64,000 nt of DNA from positions 1 through 64,000 of the forward strand of contig NZ_BMVU01000016.1 of assembly GCF_014650875.1 (NCBI RefSeq). Reading direction: 5' to 3'. Every line of letters starts with the position of its first letter. Positions within the stretch are counted from its first letter, which is position 1. The notes beneath the pieces were generated by a model, which saw only the letters and a program-made list of their open reading frames with translations, did not search any database and was not told where the DNA came from. Both the position numbers and the translations under genes were made by a program. Positions 33,314 through 41,788 of the stretch are shown piece after piece. The stretch is from Streptomyces minutiscleroticus. GTDB lineage: Bacteria > Actinomycetota > Actinomycetes > Streptomycetales > Streptomycetaceae.

Positions 33314-34834
33314 GTGACCGGGACGGGCCGGGAAGCGGACGAGGCGGCGCACGGTGCGGTGGACGAGGCGGCCGCGGGGGCGGAGTACGTGGGGGCGGAG
33401 TACGCGTGGAAGCGGCTGGGCGGGGACCCCGCCCTCCTCTCCCGCGTCTCGGCGGTCGTCCGCGAGGGGGCGCTGCCCGCGCGGCTGCCCGTACGGGAGC
33501 TGGCGCGGGCGTGCGTGGCGGCCTGCGCGCTGGCGGCCGCGGAGCTGACCGCCCGCCGCACCGGGCGCGACGTGCCCGCGGTGCGGGTGGACGACGGGGC
33601 CGTGGCCACGGCGTTCACCAGCGAACGGCATCTGCTCGTGGACGGCAGGGCGCCCGTGAACTTCGCGCCCCTGTCCCGGTTCTGGCGGACGGCGGACGGC
33701 ACGCTGCGCACGCACGCCAACTACCCGCACCACCGCGCGAGGTTCCTCGGCGCGCTGGGGCTCCCGCCCGACGCGTCGGCGGACGCCGTCGCCGCGGAGC
33801 TCGCCGGGCGGTCCGCCCGTGCGGTGGAGGAGGAGGTGTACGCGGCGGGCGGGCTCGCGGTGGCCCTGCGCACGCCCGGGGAGTGGGCCGTGCACCCGCA
33901 CGGCGCGGCGGTGGCCGGGCAGGACCTGCTGGAGCGCGGCCGGCTGGACTCCGCCCCCGCGCGCGTCTTTCCGCCCCTCGCCGGCGGCCCCCTGCTGCCC
34001 ATGGCCGGGCTGCGCGTGCTGGACCTCACCCGGGTGATCGCCGGACCGGTCGCCACCCGCACCCTCGCCCTGCTCGGCGCCGACGTGCTGCGCCTGGACG
34101 CCCCCTGGCTGCCGGAACTCCCCGACCAGCACGCGGACACCGGCTTCGGCAAGCGGTCCGCCACGCTCGACCTCGGTACCGACCGGGACGCCTTCGCGTC
34201 GCTGCTGGCCTCGGCGGACGTGGTCGTCACCGGCTACCGGCCCGGCGCGCTGGACCGCTTCGGGCTCACCCCCGAGGCGCTGGCCGCGCGCAGGCCCGGA
34301 ATCGTGGTGGCCCAGGTGTCGGCGTGGGGCGGGGGCGGACCGTGGGCCGGGCGGCGCGGCTTCGACAGCCTGGTGCAGGTGGCGACCGGCATCGCGAGCG
34401 TCGAGGGCGGCCCGGACCGGCCGGGCGCGCTGCCCGCCCAGGCCCTGGACCACGGCACCGGGCACCTCCTGGCGGCGGCGGTCCTGCGGGCGCTCACCGA
34501 GCAGGCGGAGGAGGGCGGCACGCGGTACGCCCGCCTGGCGCTGGCCCGTACGGCGACGTGGCTGACACGGGGGCTCGGCGGCACCGGGGGCGGCGGGAAG
34601 GGACGGGGCCGGGACGGCGGCCGCGGCCGGCCGGAGGAGGACACCGGCGCCGTCGCGCCCGTGGCCGTGGCCGCGGACGCCCCGTACACCGGTCCGGACG
34701 CCTGGCTGGGCGAGACCGGCAGCCCGCTCGGGCGGCTGCGGTACGCGCTGCCGCCCGTCTCCTTCGCCGGCGGCCCGGCCGACTGGTCGCGGCCGCCGGG
34801 TCCCTGGGGCGCGCAGCCCGCGCGCTGGGAGTGA
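33314..34834 (+). CDS. CaiB/BaiF-type CoA-transferase family III protein
   Basis: The 506-aa protein has the CoA-transferase III core beginning LRVLDLTRVIAGPVATRTLALLGADVLR (about residue 232). It continues with GKRSATLDL, DVVVTGYRPGALDRFGL and QVSAWGGGGPWAGRRGFDSLVQ. The likely catalytic Asp lies in QALDHGTGHLLAAA. About 220 residues precede the core and hold a half-domain (RFWRTADGTLRTHANYPHHRARFLGALG) that in other members follows the core, so the order looks permuted. Such proteins occur in Streptomyces without a known acyl substrate. GTG 33314 follows GGGAG. No partner enzyme is adjacent. Confidence 0.88.
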   Translation: MTGTGREADEAAHGAVDEAAAGAEYVGAEYAWKRLGGDPALLSRVSAVVREGALPARLPVRELARACVAACALAAAELTARRTGRDVPAVRVDDGAVATAFTSERHLLVDGRAPVNFAPLSRFWRTADGTLRTHANYPHHRARFLGALGLPPDASADAVAAELAGRSARAVEEEVYAAGGLAVALRTPGEWAVHPHGAAVAGQDLLERGRLDSAPARVFPPLAGGPLLPMAGLRVLDLTRVIAGPVATRTLALLGADVLRLDAPWLPELPDQHADTGFGKRSATLDLGTDRDAFASLLASADVVVTGYRPGALDRFGLTPEALAARRPGIVVAQVSAWGGGGPWAGRRGFDSLVQVATGIASVEGGPDRPGALPAQALDHGTGHLLAAAVLRALTEQAEEGGTRYARLALARTATWLTRGLGGTGGGGKGRGRDGGRGRPEEDTGAVAPVAVAADAPYTGPDAWLGETGSPLGRLRYALPPVSFAGGPADWSRPPGPWGAQPARWE

Positions 34835-34961
34835 ACGAGGTCCCCGTGCCCTCCCCCGTTCGTCGCGTCCCGCCGTGGACGCGACGACGTTCCGGAATTC
34901 CGTTCTCCCGTTTGTCGTCCTCGACTTGCCCGGTTCTCGGGCGCTTCGCGAGGATCCTGGG

Positions 34962-36098
34962 ATGAGTCCGACGAGACCGACCGCCGACACGACGAGCGCG
35001 CCGAGCCCGGCACGCCCCACGGGACCGACCGGTCCGGCAGGTCCGGCAGGTCCGGCAGGAGGGGCAGAAGAGGCGGCCGGGGCCGGGGCCGAGGCCGCCG
35101 GGAGCGAGGCCGCCGGGACCGCGGACCCCGACCGCATACCGGGGCGGCGGGCCGCGGCCGGCCGGTCCGCCGCCGTGCTCGTCCTGGTCGCCGTCGCCGC
35201 GCTCGTGCCGCTGCTCGGCCCGTCGGCCGCGCTCAGCGGCACGGGCGAGGCGGAGGCGCCCGGGACCGGCGGCATCACCCTGCTGCGCACGGTCCTGTTC
35301 GCCGCGCTGTGCGTCCCGGCGGGCGAGCTGCTCGTCGGCCGGCTGGCCCGCCGGGTGCCCGGCGCCGCACCAAAGCGGCCGCGCAGTCGGGCGCCCGCCG
35401 CGGCGGCCGCGGGGTGCGTGGCCGCGCTGGGCCTCGCCTCCGTCGTCGCCACCGGCAACCTGCTGCCGGACCGGCTGTCCGACATCGACATCGGCGGCCT
35501 CTACCGGACCCGGGACGGGGCGCTGGCGCTCCTGGAGGTCAACGCGTTCGTCGTGGCGGGCCTGTGCGCGCTCTCGCGGCGCCCGGCGGCCCAGGTGTGG
35601 CCGCTCGCCGCGGTGGCCGTCGCGGAGGCGCTGCGGGCCCATCCCGTCAACGAGCACAGTCCGCTCGTCGGCTCCGCACTGACGCTCGTCCACGTGACGT
35701 GCGCCGTCCTGTGGACGGGCGGCCTGCTGCACGCGCTGCGCCTGTCGCGGCTGTGGCGCGGTCCGGCGGGCGCGGCCCTGCTGGGCCTCTACGCGCGCGT
35801 GGCGGCCGTCCTGTTCGCCGCCGTCACCGCGACGGGCGTGTGCAGCACCCTGCGCCGGATGCCGCCCGAGACGGTCCTGGAGCAGCTCACGACGACCGCG
35901 TACGGGCGCGTCCTGCTCGCCAAGGTGCTGTTCGTGGCCGTCGTCGCCGTCCTCGCCCTGAGGGCGCGCCGCGGGCTGCGCCGCGCCGCCGACCCGTCGG
36001 CCGCGTACGTCCCCGCACGCGCGGAGGTGGTGGTGCTCGGCGCGGTCGTGGCGGTGTCGGCCCTGCTCACCGCGGTACCGGTGCCGATTCGCTGGTGA
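34962..36098 (+). CDS. CopD-like copper-resistance membrane protein
   Basis: The 378-aa protein starts with a Pro/Gly/Ala/Thr-rich cytoplasmic segment (to about residue 60, with GPAGPAG repeats). About eight helices follow, with the CopD-domain pattern LVHVTCAVLWTGGLLHALRL and TTTAYGRVLLAKVLFVAVVA near the C-terminus. CopD domain proteins take part in copper import or handling; no CopC is attached or adjacent here. ATG 34962 follows GAGGAT. The N-terminal repeat region overlaps a 12-base DNA repeat around 35030-35058. Confidence 0.85.
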   Translation: MSPTRPTADTTSAPSPARPTGPTGPAGPAGPAGGAEEAAGAGAEAAGSEAAGTADPDRIPGRRAAAGRSAAVLVLVAVAALVPLLGPSAALSGTGEAEAPGTGGITLLRTVLFAALCVPAGELLVGRLARRVPGAAPKRPRSRAPAAAAAGCVAALGLASVVATGNLLPDRLSDIDIGGLYRTRDGALALLEVNAFVVAGLCALSRRPAAQVWPLAAVAVAEALRAHPVNEHSPLVGSALTLVHVTCAVLWTGGLLHALRLSRLWRGPAGAALLGLYARVAAVLFAAVTATGVCSTLRRMPPETVLEQLTTTAYGRVLLAKVLFVAVVAVLALRARRGLRRAADPSAAYVPARAEVVVLGAVVAVSALLTAVPVPIRW

Positions 36099-36118
36099 CG
36101 GCGGGACCGCCGGGGGCA

Positions 36119-36250
36119 GGAGCCGGGAACGGGAACGCGGGGAACGGGGAACGGGGAACGGAAGCCAGGGAACCAGGGGCAGGAGCCGGGAAGCGGGAGC
36201 CCGGAAACCAGGGGCAGGAGGCCGGGGAGCGGGAGCCGGGTGACCGGCGC
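36119..36250. repeat. GC-rich direct repeats upstream of the exonuclease gene
   Basis: Tandem GGGAACG units occur at 36126-36160. They are followed by two copies of a roughly 37-base segment starting ACCAGGGGCAGGAG, each then GCGGGAGCC, to about 36240. The region lies between the CopD-like gene and the exonuclease gene and has no gene. Confidence 0.7.
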
Positions 36251-36417
36251 GGAGGCCCGGAGACGGAATACGCGGGACGGCGAAAGGGTTCGGGACGGGC
36301 ATGAACCGCGAGGCTCCGGAGAGGGGAGGCGGAGGCGGATTCCGGCCGGGCTCCCGTGGCCCGGAGGCGGAGTCCCCGGGTCGGATCTGTCAGTCGCGGC
36401 CCGTATCCTCGGTGACC

Positions 36418-37440
36418 ATGCTCGAAGACCGTACGACCGCAGCGTCCGCAGCCGCCTGGCCGGCCGCGTATCCGAAGGGGTACGCGGTCGTCGACGTGGA
36501 GACCACCGGACTGGCCCGGGACGACCGGATCGTCTCGGCCGCCGTCTACCGGCTGGACGCGCGCGGCGAGGTCGAGGACCACTGGTACACGCTGGTCAAC
36601 CCGGAGCGCGACCCCGGCCCGGTGTGGATCCACGGCCTGACGAGCGAGGTGCTCGACGGGGCGCCGCTCTTCCGCGACATCGCCGAGGAGTTCGCAGCGC
36701 GGCTGGACGGCCGCGTGCTCGTCGCGCACAACGCGGTCTTCGACTGGTCCATGATCGCGCGGGAGTACGCCCGCGCGGAGAGCGAGGCCCCGGTCCGCCA
36801 GCGGCTGTGCACCATCGCGCTCTCCAAGGAGCTGCGGCTGCCCCTGGCCAACCACAAGCTGGAGACCCTCGCCGCCCACTTCGGCGTCGTCCAGCAGCGC
36901 GCGCACCACGCGCTGGACGACGCGCGCGTGCTGGCGGAGGCGTTCCGACCCAGCCTGCACGCCGCGGCGCGCGACGGCGTACGGCTGCCGCTGCTGGAGT
37001 GCCGGCCCCTGAGGGAGTGGGCGGACTCCCCCGCGACGGCCGCCGGGCGGGCGGGCGGCGGATACGGGGGCTATGGCTCCGGTGCTTCCGGAGGCTGGCG
37101 CTCCGGCGGCTGGCGCCCCTCGCGCAAGCGCCCCGCCTGCCCCTACCCCAACCCGGGGCGGTACGAGCCCGGCAAGCCCCTCAAGCAGGGCATGCGGGTC
37201 GCCTTCTCCGGCGACACCTCCGTCGACCGCGAGCTGCTGGAGGACCGCGCCGTCGAGGCCGGGCTGCACATCGCGACCAGCCTGTCCCGGCTGACCTCCC
37301 TGCTCGTCACCAACGACCCGGACTCCGGCACCTCGAAGGCCGTCAAGGCCCGCCAGTACGGGACGCCGGTCGTCGACGAGGCCGCGTTCGGGCAGCTCCT
37401 GGGAAACGTGGAGCCGGCCGCGGGGTCCCCGGAGGCCTGA
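36418..37440 (+). CDS. DEDDh exonuclease with C-terminal BRCT domain
   Basis: The 340-aa protein has an N-terminal 3'-5' exonuclease domain with D26 and E28 in VVDVETTGL, the second Asp region in LVAHNAVFDWSMI, and HHALDDARV for the DEDDh His-Asp. It is the family of DNA polymerase III epsilon. A Gly/Ser linker (about 215-240) leads to a BRCT domain (about 260-330: MRVAFSGDTSVDRELLEDRA). Fusion with BRCT suggests a DNA repair or break role rather than replication proofreading. ATG 36418 lies eight bases after TATCCT, a possible -10. Confidence 0.92.
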   Translation: MLEDRTTAASAAAWPAAYPKGYAVVDVETTGLARDDRIVSAAVYRLDARGEVEDHWYTLVNPERDPGPVWIHGLTSEVLDGAPLFRDIAEEFAARLDGRVLVAHNAVFDWSMIAREYARAESEAPVRQRLCTIALSKELRLPLANHKLETLAAHFGVVQQRAHHALDDARVLAEAFRPSLHAAARDGVRLPLLECRPLREWADSPATAAGRAGGGYGGYGSGASGGWRSGGWRPSRKRPACPYPNPGRYEPGKPLKQGMRVAFSGDTSVDRELLEDRAVEAGLHIATSLSRLTSLLVTNDPDSGTSKAVKARQYGTPVVDEAAFGQLLGNVEPAAGSPEA

Positions 37441-37442
37441 CG

Positions 37443-37461
37443 GTCCGCGCGGCGCGCGGAC
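37443..37461 (+). terminator. Short hairpin after the exonuclease gene
   Basis: An 8-bp perfect stem with a 3-base loop begins two bases after the exonuclease stop codon. No T-run follows. Confidence 0.5.
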
Positions 37462-37597
37462 GCCCCCCGCGGGAACCGCGGCGATCACCGGGCCGTCCGG
37501 TGCCCCGGTCGGCGCTCCGGTACGTACGGGTGATTGCCGGGCGACTCGCCCGCCGCCCGCTCGCCCGGACGCGCCCGGACGCCCCACCCTGTGGCGC

Positions 37598-37831
37598 ATG
37601 GCACGTTGTGAGGTCTGCGGAAACGACTACGGCATGACGTTCGAGGTGCACGCGCAGGACGCGGTGCACGTCTTCGACTGCTTCGCCTGCGCCATCCACC
37701 GCATGGCGCCCCTCTGCGAGCACTGTCGCGTCCAGATCATCGGCCAGGGGGTCGAGGCGGAGGGCCACTGGTACTGCGGGGCGCACTGCGCCCGCTCGGA
37801 GGGGAGGACGGGCATCGTCGACCGGGTCTGA
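37598..37831 (+). CDS. Small zinc-ribbon-like protein, unknown
   Basis: The 77-aa protein has four Cys pairs: CEVC (residue 4), CFAC (28), CEHC (40) and CGAHC (60), suitable for two zinc sites. It contains the conserved FEVHAQDAVHVFDCFACAIH stretch. It is well conserved in Streptomyces with no known role. A CACCCT -10-like element ends seven bases before the ATG, so the mRNA may be leaderless. Confidence 0.85.
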   Translation: MARCEVCGNDYGMTFEVHAQDAVHVFDCFACAIHRMAPLCEHCRVQIIGQGVEAEGHWYCGAHCARSEGRTGIVDRV

Positions 37832-37877
37832 GCCACGCCCGGGGCACCCTGGGCGCCGGCACCCCGTGACCGAGTTG

Positions 37878-37883
37878 TACGGT
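37878..37883 (+). promoter_or_regulatory. -10 element for the SURF1 gene
   Basis: TACGGT ends six bases before the GTG at 37890, the spacing of leaderless Streptomyces genes. It supports GTG 37890 rather than GTG 37866 as the start. Confidence 0.5.
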
Positions 37884-37889
37884 CGTGGG

Positions 37890-38723
37890 GTGTACCGCTT
37901 CCTGTTGTCCCGGCAGTGGGTGATCCTCACCCTCCTCGCCCTCGCGCTCATCCCGACGATGATCGAGCTGGGCTTCTGGCAGCTGCACCGCCACGAGCAC
38001 CGCGTCGCGCAGAACGAGCTGATCTCGGAGTCGCTCGCGGCGGAGCCGGTGCCGGCCGAGTCGCTCACCGCGCCCGGGCGGGAGGTCGCCCGTGAGGACC
38101 TGTACCGGAGAGTGACCGCGAAGGGCCGCTTCGACACCGGCCACGAGGTCGTGGTGCGGCGCCGCACCGACAACGACGGCAAGGTCGGCTACCACGTCCT
38201 GACCCCGTTCGTCCTGGACGACGGCCGGGTGCTGCTGGTCAACCGCGGCTGGATCCCCGCGGACGAGCGGCAGACCGAGTTCCCGCGGATCCCCGCGCCC
38301 GCGCGGGGCGAGACCACCGTCACCGGCCGGCTGATGGCCGACCAGACGACGGCGGCGAGCGGCATCAAGGACCTCAAGGGCCTGCCCGACCGGCAGGTCA
38401 TGCTGATCAACAGCGAGCAGCAGGCCGAGCTCCTCGGCAAGGAGGTCCTGGGCGGCTACATCGAGATGACGGCACCCGAGCCCGCCGACGGCTCCCCGCA
38501 GCTGATCGCCGAGCCCGACCACAGCGGCATCGGACCGCACATGGCGTACGCGGTCCAGTGGTGGCTGTTCGCCGCGGGCGTCCCCGTCGGCTGGGTGATC
38601 CTGGTCCGCCGCGAGCGCCGCGACCGGGCGGAGGCGGCCGCCGCGGCCGAGGCGGAGGCCGATGCCGGCGCCGGCTCCGAGTCCGAGTCCGACTCCTCCG
38701 AGGCGGCCACCGCACCGGCGTGA
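37890..38723 (+). CDS. SURF1-family cytochrome oxidase assembly protein
   Basis: The 277-aa protein has an N-terminal helix (about 8-25) with LGFWQLHRHEHR, a periplasmic-side SURF1 core with YHVLTPFVLDDGRVLLVNRGWIPADE, and a second helix near the C-terminus in MAYAVQWWLFAAGVPVGWVI. This two-helix layout with a conserved W-Q-L-x-R pattern is diagnostic. SURF1 helps insert haem a into cytochrome c oxidase. The Glu/Ala/Ser-rich tail is low complexity. An alternative start at GTG 37866 would add eight residues. Confidence 0.9.
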   Translation: MYRFLLSRQWVILTLLALALIPTMIELGFWQLHRHEHRVAQNELISESLAAEPVPAESLTAPGREVAREDLYRRVTAKGRFDTGHEVVVRRRTDNDGKVGYHVLTPFVLDDGRVLLVNRGWIPADERQTEFPRIPAPARGETTVTGRLMADQTTAASGIKDLKGLPDRQVMLINSEQQAELLGKEVLGGYIEMTAPEPADGSPQLIAEPDHSGIGPHMAYAVQWWLFAAGVPVGWVILVRRERRDRAEAAAAAEAEADAGAGSESESDSSEAATAPA

Positions 38724-39104
38724 CCCGGGACCGGTCCGGCGCACCCGCGCACGGTCCCCGCCCGCGCCCGCCCACGGCCCGCACCTCCGACGCCCACCGG
38801 GTCCTGTCTCCGTACGCCCATGAGGTCCTGCCCTCGTACGTCCGCGGGGTCCCGCCTCCGTCCGCGTACGGCCGCCCGCCCGCGCGCGGCCGCCCCTCGC
38901 CCATGCGGGGCCGGGGCACCGCCCGTGCGGGGGCCGGGCGCGGAGCCGCCCGCGCTCGGCGCGTTCGGCGACCGCCCCCCGTGCCCCGTCCGGGCTTCGC
39001 CCCAAGGTGCGCAAAAACCCCAAAACCGTTCACCAGTCGCTGTCTTGCCGTTCGCCCACGGCCGACCCGGATTGCCCCCCGGACCGGCCGGGAACCCGTG
39101 AACC
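38724..39104. other. Intergenic region upstream of the GH15 gene
   Basis: The 381 bases are GC-rich with repeated GTACG(T/C)CC units (about 38800-38870). I see no plausible gene. A short less GC-rich patch at 39005-39035 (AAAAACCCCAAAAC) may belong to the promoter of the GH15 gene. Confidence 0.5.
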
Positions 39105-40889
39105 GTGCACCGACCCATTGAGGACTACGCGCTCATCGGCGACCACCAGACCGCCGCCCTCGTCGGGCGGGACGGGTCCATCGACTGGCTCTGCCTGCCC
39201 CGCTTCGACTCGGCGGCCTGCTTCGCGGCCCTGCTCGGCGACGAGCGGAACGGCCACTGGCGGCTCGCGCCCGACGGCGCCGGCGACTGCACGCGCCGCG
39301 CCTACCGGAAGGACTCCCTCGTCCTCGACACGATCTGGCGGACCGACGAGGGCACGGTGCGCGTCACCGACCTGATGCCCCAGCGCGACCGCGCCCCCGA
39401 CGTCGTCCGCATCGTCGAGGGGGTCGAGGGCCGGGTGACCATGCGCAGCACCCTCCGCCTCCGCTTCGACTACGGCTCGGTCGTGCCGTGGATGCGCAGG
39501 GCCGACGGCCACCGGGTGGCCGTCGCGGGCCCCGACTCGGTGTGGCTGCGCAGCGAGCCCCAGGTCCGCACGTGGGGCGAGGACTTCGGCACGCACGCGG
39601 AGTTCACGGTCGCCGAGGGCGAGCGGGTCGCCTTCGTGCTGACCTGGCACCCCTCGCACGAACCGCGCCCCCCGCTGGTGGACCCGTACGAGGCGCTGCG
39701 CCACAGCCTCGACGACTGGCGTGCGTGGGCGGCGCGCTGCCGCTACGACGGCCCGTACCGGGACGAGGTCGTCCGCTCCCTGATCACCCTCAAGGCCCTG
39801 ACCTTCGAGCCGACCGGCGGCATCGTGGCCGCCCCGACCACCTCCCTGCCGGAGGAGATCGGCGGCGTGCGCAACTGGGACTACCGCTACTGCTGGCTGC
39901 GCGACTCCACGCTCACCCTCGGCGCCCTCCTGGCGGCCGGCTACCGCGAGGAGGCCGCCGCCTGGCGCGACTGGCTGCTGCGGGCCGCCGCCGGCAACCC
40001 GGCGGACCTGCAGATCATGTACGGCCTGGCGGGCGAGCGCCGGCTGCCCGAGGAGGAGCTGTCGTGGCTGCCGGGCTACGCCGGGTCCAAGCCGGTCAGG
40101 TCCGGCAACGAGGCCGCGCGCCAGCTCCAGCTCGACGTGTACGGCGAGGTGATCGACTCCCTGTCGCTGGCGCGCGCCGCGGGCCTGCCGCTGGAGCCGC
40201 ACATGTGGCAGCTCCAGCTGGCCCTGATGGAGTTCCTGCACGAGAACTGGCGGGAGCCCGACGAGGGGCTGTGGGAAGTGCGCGGCCCCCGCCGCCAGTT
40301 CGTGCACTCCAAGGTGATGGCGTGGGCGGCCGCCGACCGCACGGTCCGCGCGATGGAGGAGGACCCCCGGCTGCCCGGTGACGTGGACCGCTGGCGGGCG
40401 ATGCGCGACGAGGTGCACCGCGAGGTGTGCGAGCAGGGCTACGACGCGGAGCGCAACACCTTCACCCAGTACTACGGCTCGGCGGACCTGGACGCGGCGC
40501 TGCTGCTCATCCCGCAGATCGGCTTCCTGCCGCCGGACGACCCGCGCGTCGTCGGCACGGTCGACGCGGTGCGCGAGGAGCTGGGCCACAAGGGCCTGCT
40601 GCGCCGCTACTCGGAGGACCGCGCGTCCGTCGACGGACTGCCGGGCGGCGAGGGCACGTTCCTGGTGTGCTCGTTCTGGCTCGCGGACGCGCTGCACCTG
40701 ACGGGCCGTACGCACCAGGCGCGCGAGCTGTTCGAGCGGCTGGTGGGGCTGGTCAACGACGTGGGACTGCTCGCGGAGGAGTACGACCCGGTGGCCGAGT
40801 GCCACCTCGGCAACTTCCCGCAGGCGTTCAGCCACATCGGCCTGGTCGGCACCGCTCTCGCCCTGTACGGCACGGACCAGGCAGGATAA
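39105..40889 (+). CDS. GH15-family glycoside hydrolase (trehalase/glucoamylase-like)
   Basis: The 594-aa cytoplasmic enzyme begins IEDYALIGDHQTAALVGRDGSIDWLCLPRFDS, the start typical of actinobacterial GH15 proteins with an N-terminal beta-domain. It continues with the (alpha/alpha)6 barrel carrying NWDYRYCWLRDSTLTL and ELSWLPGYAGSKPVRSGNEA, which should hold the catalytic acids. Mycobacterial members of this group are trehalases; others act on short glucans, so substrate is not certain. It has no signal peptide. The SDR gene follows 4 bases later, suggesting co-transcription. Confidence 0.93.
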   Translation: MHRPIEDYALIGDHQTAALVGRDGSIDWLCLPRFDSAACFAALLGDERNGHWRLAPDGAGDCTRRAYRKDSLVLDTIWRTDEGTVRVTDLMPQRDRAPDVVRIVEGVEGRVTMRSTLRLRFDYGSVVPWMRRADGHRVAVAGPDSVWLRSEPQVRTWGEDFGTHAEFTVAEGERVAFVLTWHPSHEPRPPLVDPYEALRHSLDDWRAWAARCRYDGPYRDEVVRSLITLKALTFEPTGGIVAAPTTSLPEEIGGVRNWDYRYCWLRDSTLTLGALLAAGYREEAAAWRDWLLRAAAGNPADLQIMYGLAGERRLPEEELSWLPGYAGSKPVRSGNEAARQLQLDVYGEVIDSLSLARAAGLPLEPHMWQLQLALMEFLHENWREPDEGLWEVRGPRRQFVHSKVMAWAAADRTVRAMEEDPRLPGDVDRWRAMRDEVHREVCEQGYDAERNTFTQYYGSADLDAALLLIPQIGFLPPDDPRVVGTVDAVREELGHKGLLRRYSEDRASVDGLPGGEGTFLVCSFWLADALHLTGRTHQARELFERLVGLVNDVGLLAEEYDPVAECHLGNFPQAFSHIGLVGTALALYGTDQAG

Positions 40890-40893
40890 GGCC

Positions 40894-41649
40894 ATGGATC
40901 TTGGACTGAAGGACCGTGTCTACGTCGTCACCGGCGCCACCCGGGGCCTGGGCAACGCCACCGCCCGCGCGCTGGTCGCGGACGGCGCCAAGGTGGTCGT
41001 CACGGGCCGGGACGAGGGGACCGTCGCCGACGCGGCGGCCGCGCTGGGCCCGGACGCCGTCGGCGTCGCCGCCGACAACGCGGACCCCGGGGCCGCGGAG
41101 CGGCTGGTCGCGGCCGCGCGCGAGCACTTCGGCGGCTTCGACGGCGTGCTGGTGAGCGTCGGCGGTCCCGCGCCCGGCTTCGTCGCCGACACCACCGACG
41201 AGCAGTGGGAGGCGGCGTTCCGGTCGGTCTTCATGGGGGCGGTGCGGCTGGCCCGCACGGCCGCGGCGGAGCTGGGCGAGGGCGGCGTCATCGGCTTCGT
41301 GCTCTCCGGCTCGGTGCACGAACCGATCCCCGGCCTGACCATCTCCAACGGCCTGCGCCCCGGCCTCGCGGGCTTCGCCAAGTCCCTCGCGGACGAGCTG
41401 GGCCCGCGCGGCATCCGCGTGGTCGGCCTGCTCCCGGCCCGCATCGACACCGACCGCGTCCGGGAGCTCGACGGCCTGTCCCCCGACCCCGAGGCCGCCC
41501 GCGCGGCCCACGAGTCCCGTATCCCGCTGCGCCGCTACGGCACCCCGGAGGAGTTCGGCCGCACGGCCGCGTTCCTGCTCTCCCCCGCGGCGTCGTACCT
41601 GACGGGCGTCATGCTCCCGGTGGACGGCGGCTTCCGCCACGGCTTCTGA
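40894..41649 (+). CDS. Divergent short-chain dehydrogenase/reductase family protein
   Basis: The 251-aa protein has a normal nucleotide-binding start (VTGATRGLGNATARALV) and ends PVDGGFRHGF, so it is an SDR. The catalytic Tyr-x-x-x-Lys is not seen: the equivalent segment reads TISNGLRPGLAGFAKSLA, with Ser and Arg in place of Tyr and Lys. The Ser of the triad region is in VLSGSVHEP. It probably has an altered or lost redox role. It follows the GH15 gene by 4 bases and probably shares its transcript. Confidence 0.88.
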   Translation: MDLGLKDRVYVVTGATRGLGNATARALVADGAKVVVTGRDEGTVADAAAALGPDAVGVAADNADPGAAERLVAAAREHFGGFDGVLVSVGGPAPGFVADTTDEQWEAAFRSVFMGAVRLARTAAAELGEGGVIGFVLSGSVHEPIPGLTISNGLRPGLAGFAKSLADELGPRGIRVVGLLPARIDTDRVRELDGLSPDPEAARAAHESRIPLRRYGTPEEFGRTAAFLLSPAASYLTGVMLPVDGGFRHGF

Positions 41650-41668
41650 CCCCGGCAGCCCACCCCGG

Positions 41669-41785
41669 CCCACGGGCCGCGGGCCCGCACCGGTCCACGC
41701 CCCGCGGGTCCGCCCGGTCCACGGGCCGCGAGTCCGGCCCGCGGGTCCGCACCGGTCCGCGGGCCGCGGCGGTCGCGGGCCCGCG
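41669..41785. repeat. GC-rich degenerate direct repeats
   Basis: Three to four imperfect copies of a roughly 28-base unit built on GGTCCGCACCGGTCCACGG lie between the convergent SDR gene and the AmaP gene. The sequence can fold in many ways and may act as a terminator region. Confidence 0.6.
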
Positions 41786-41788
41786 GGC

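Noticed and set aside
38558..39121. Plus-strand ORF of about 187 codons after SURF1
   Set aside because: Its first half overlaps the SURF1 gene in another frame and the rest is Arg/Pro-rich noise.
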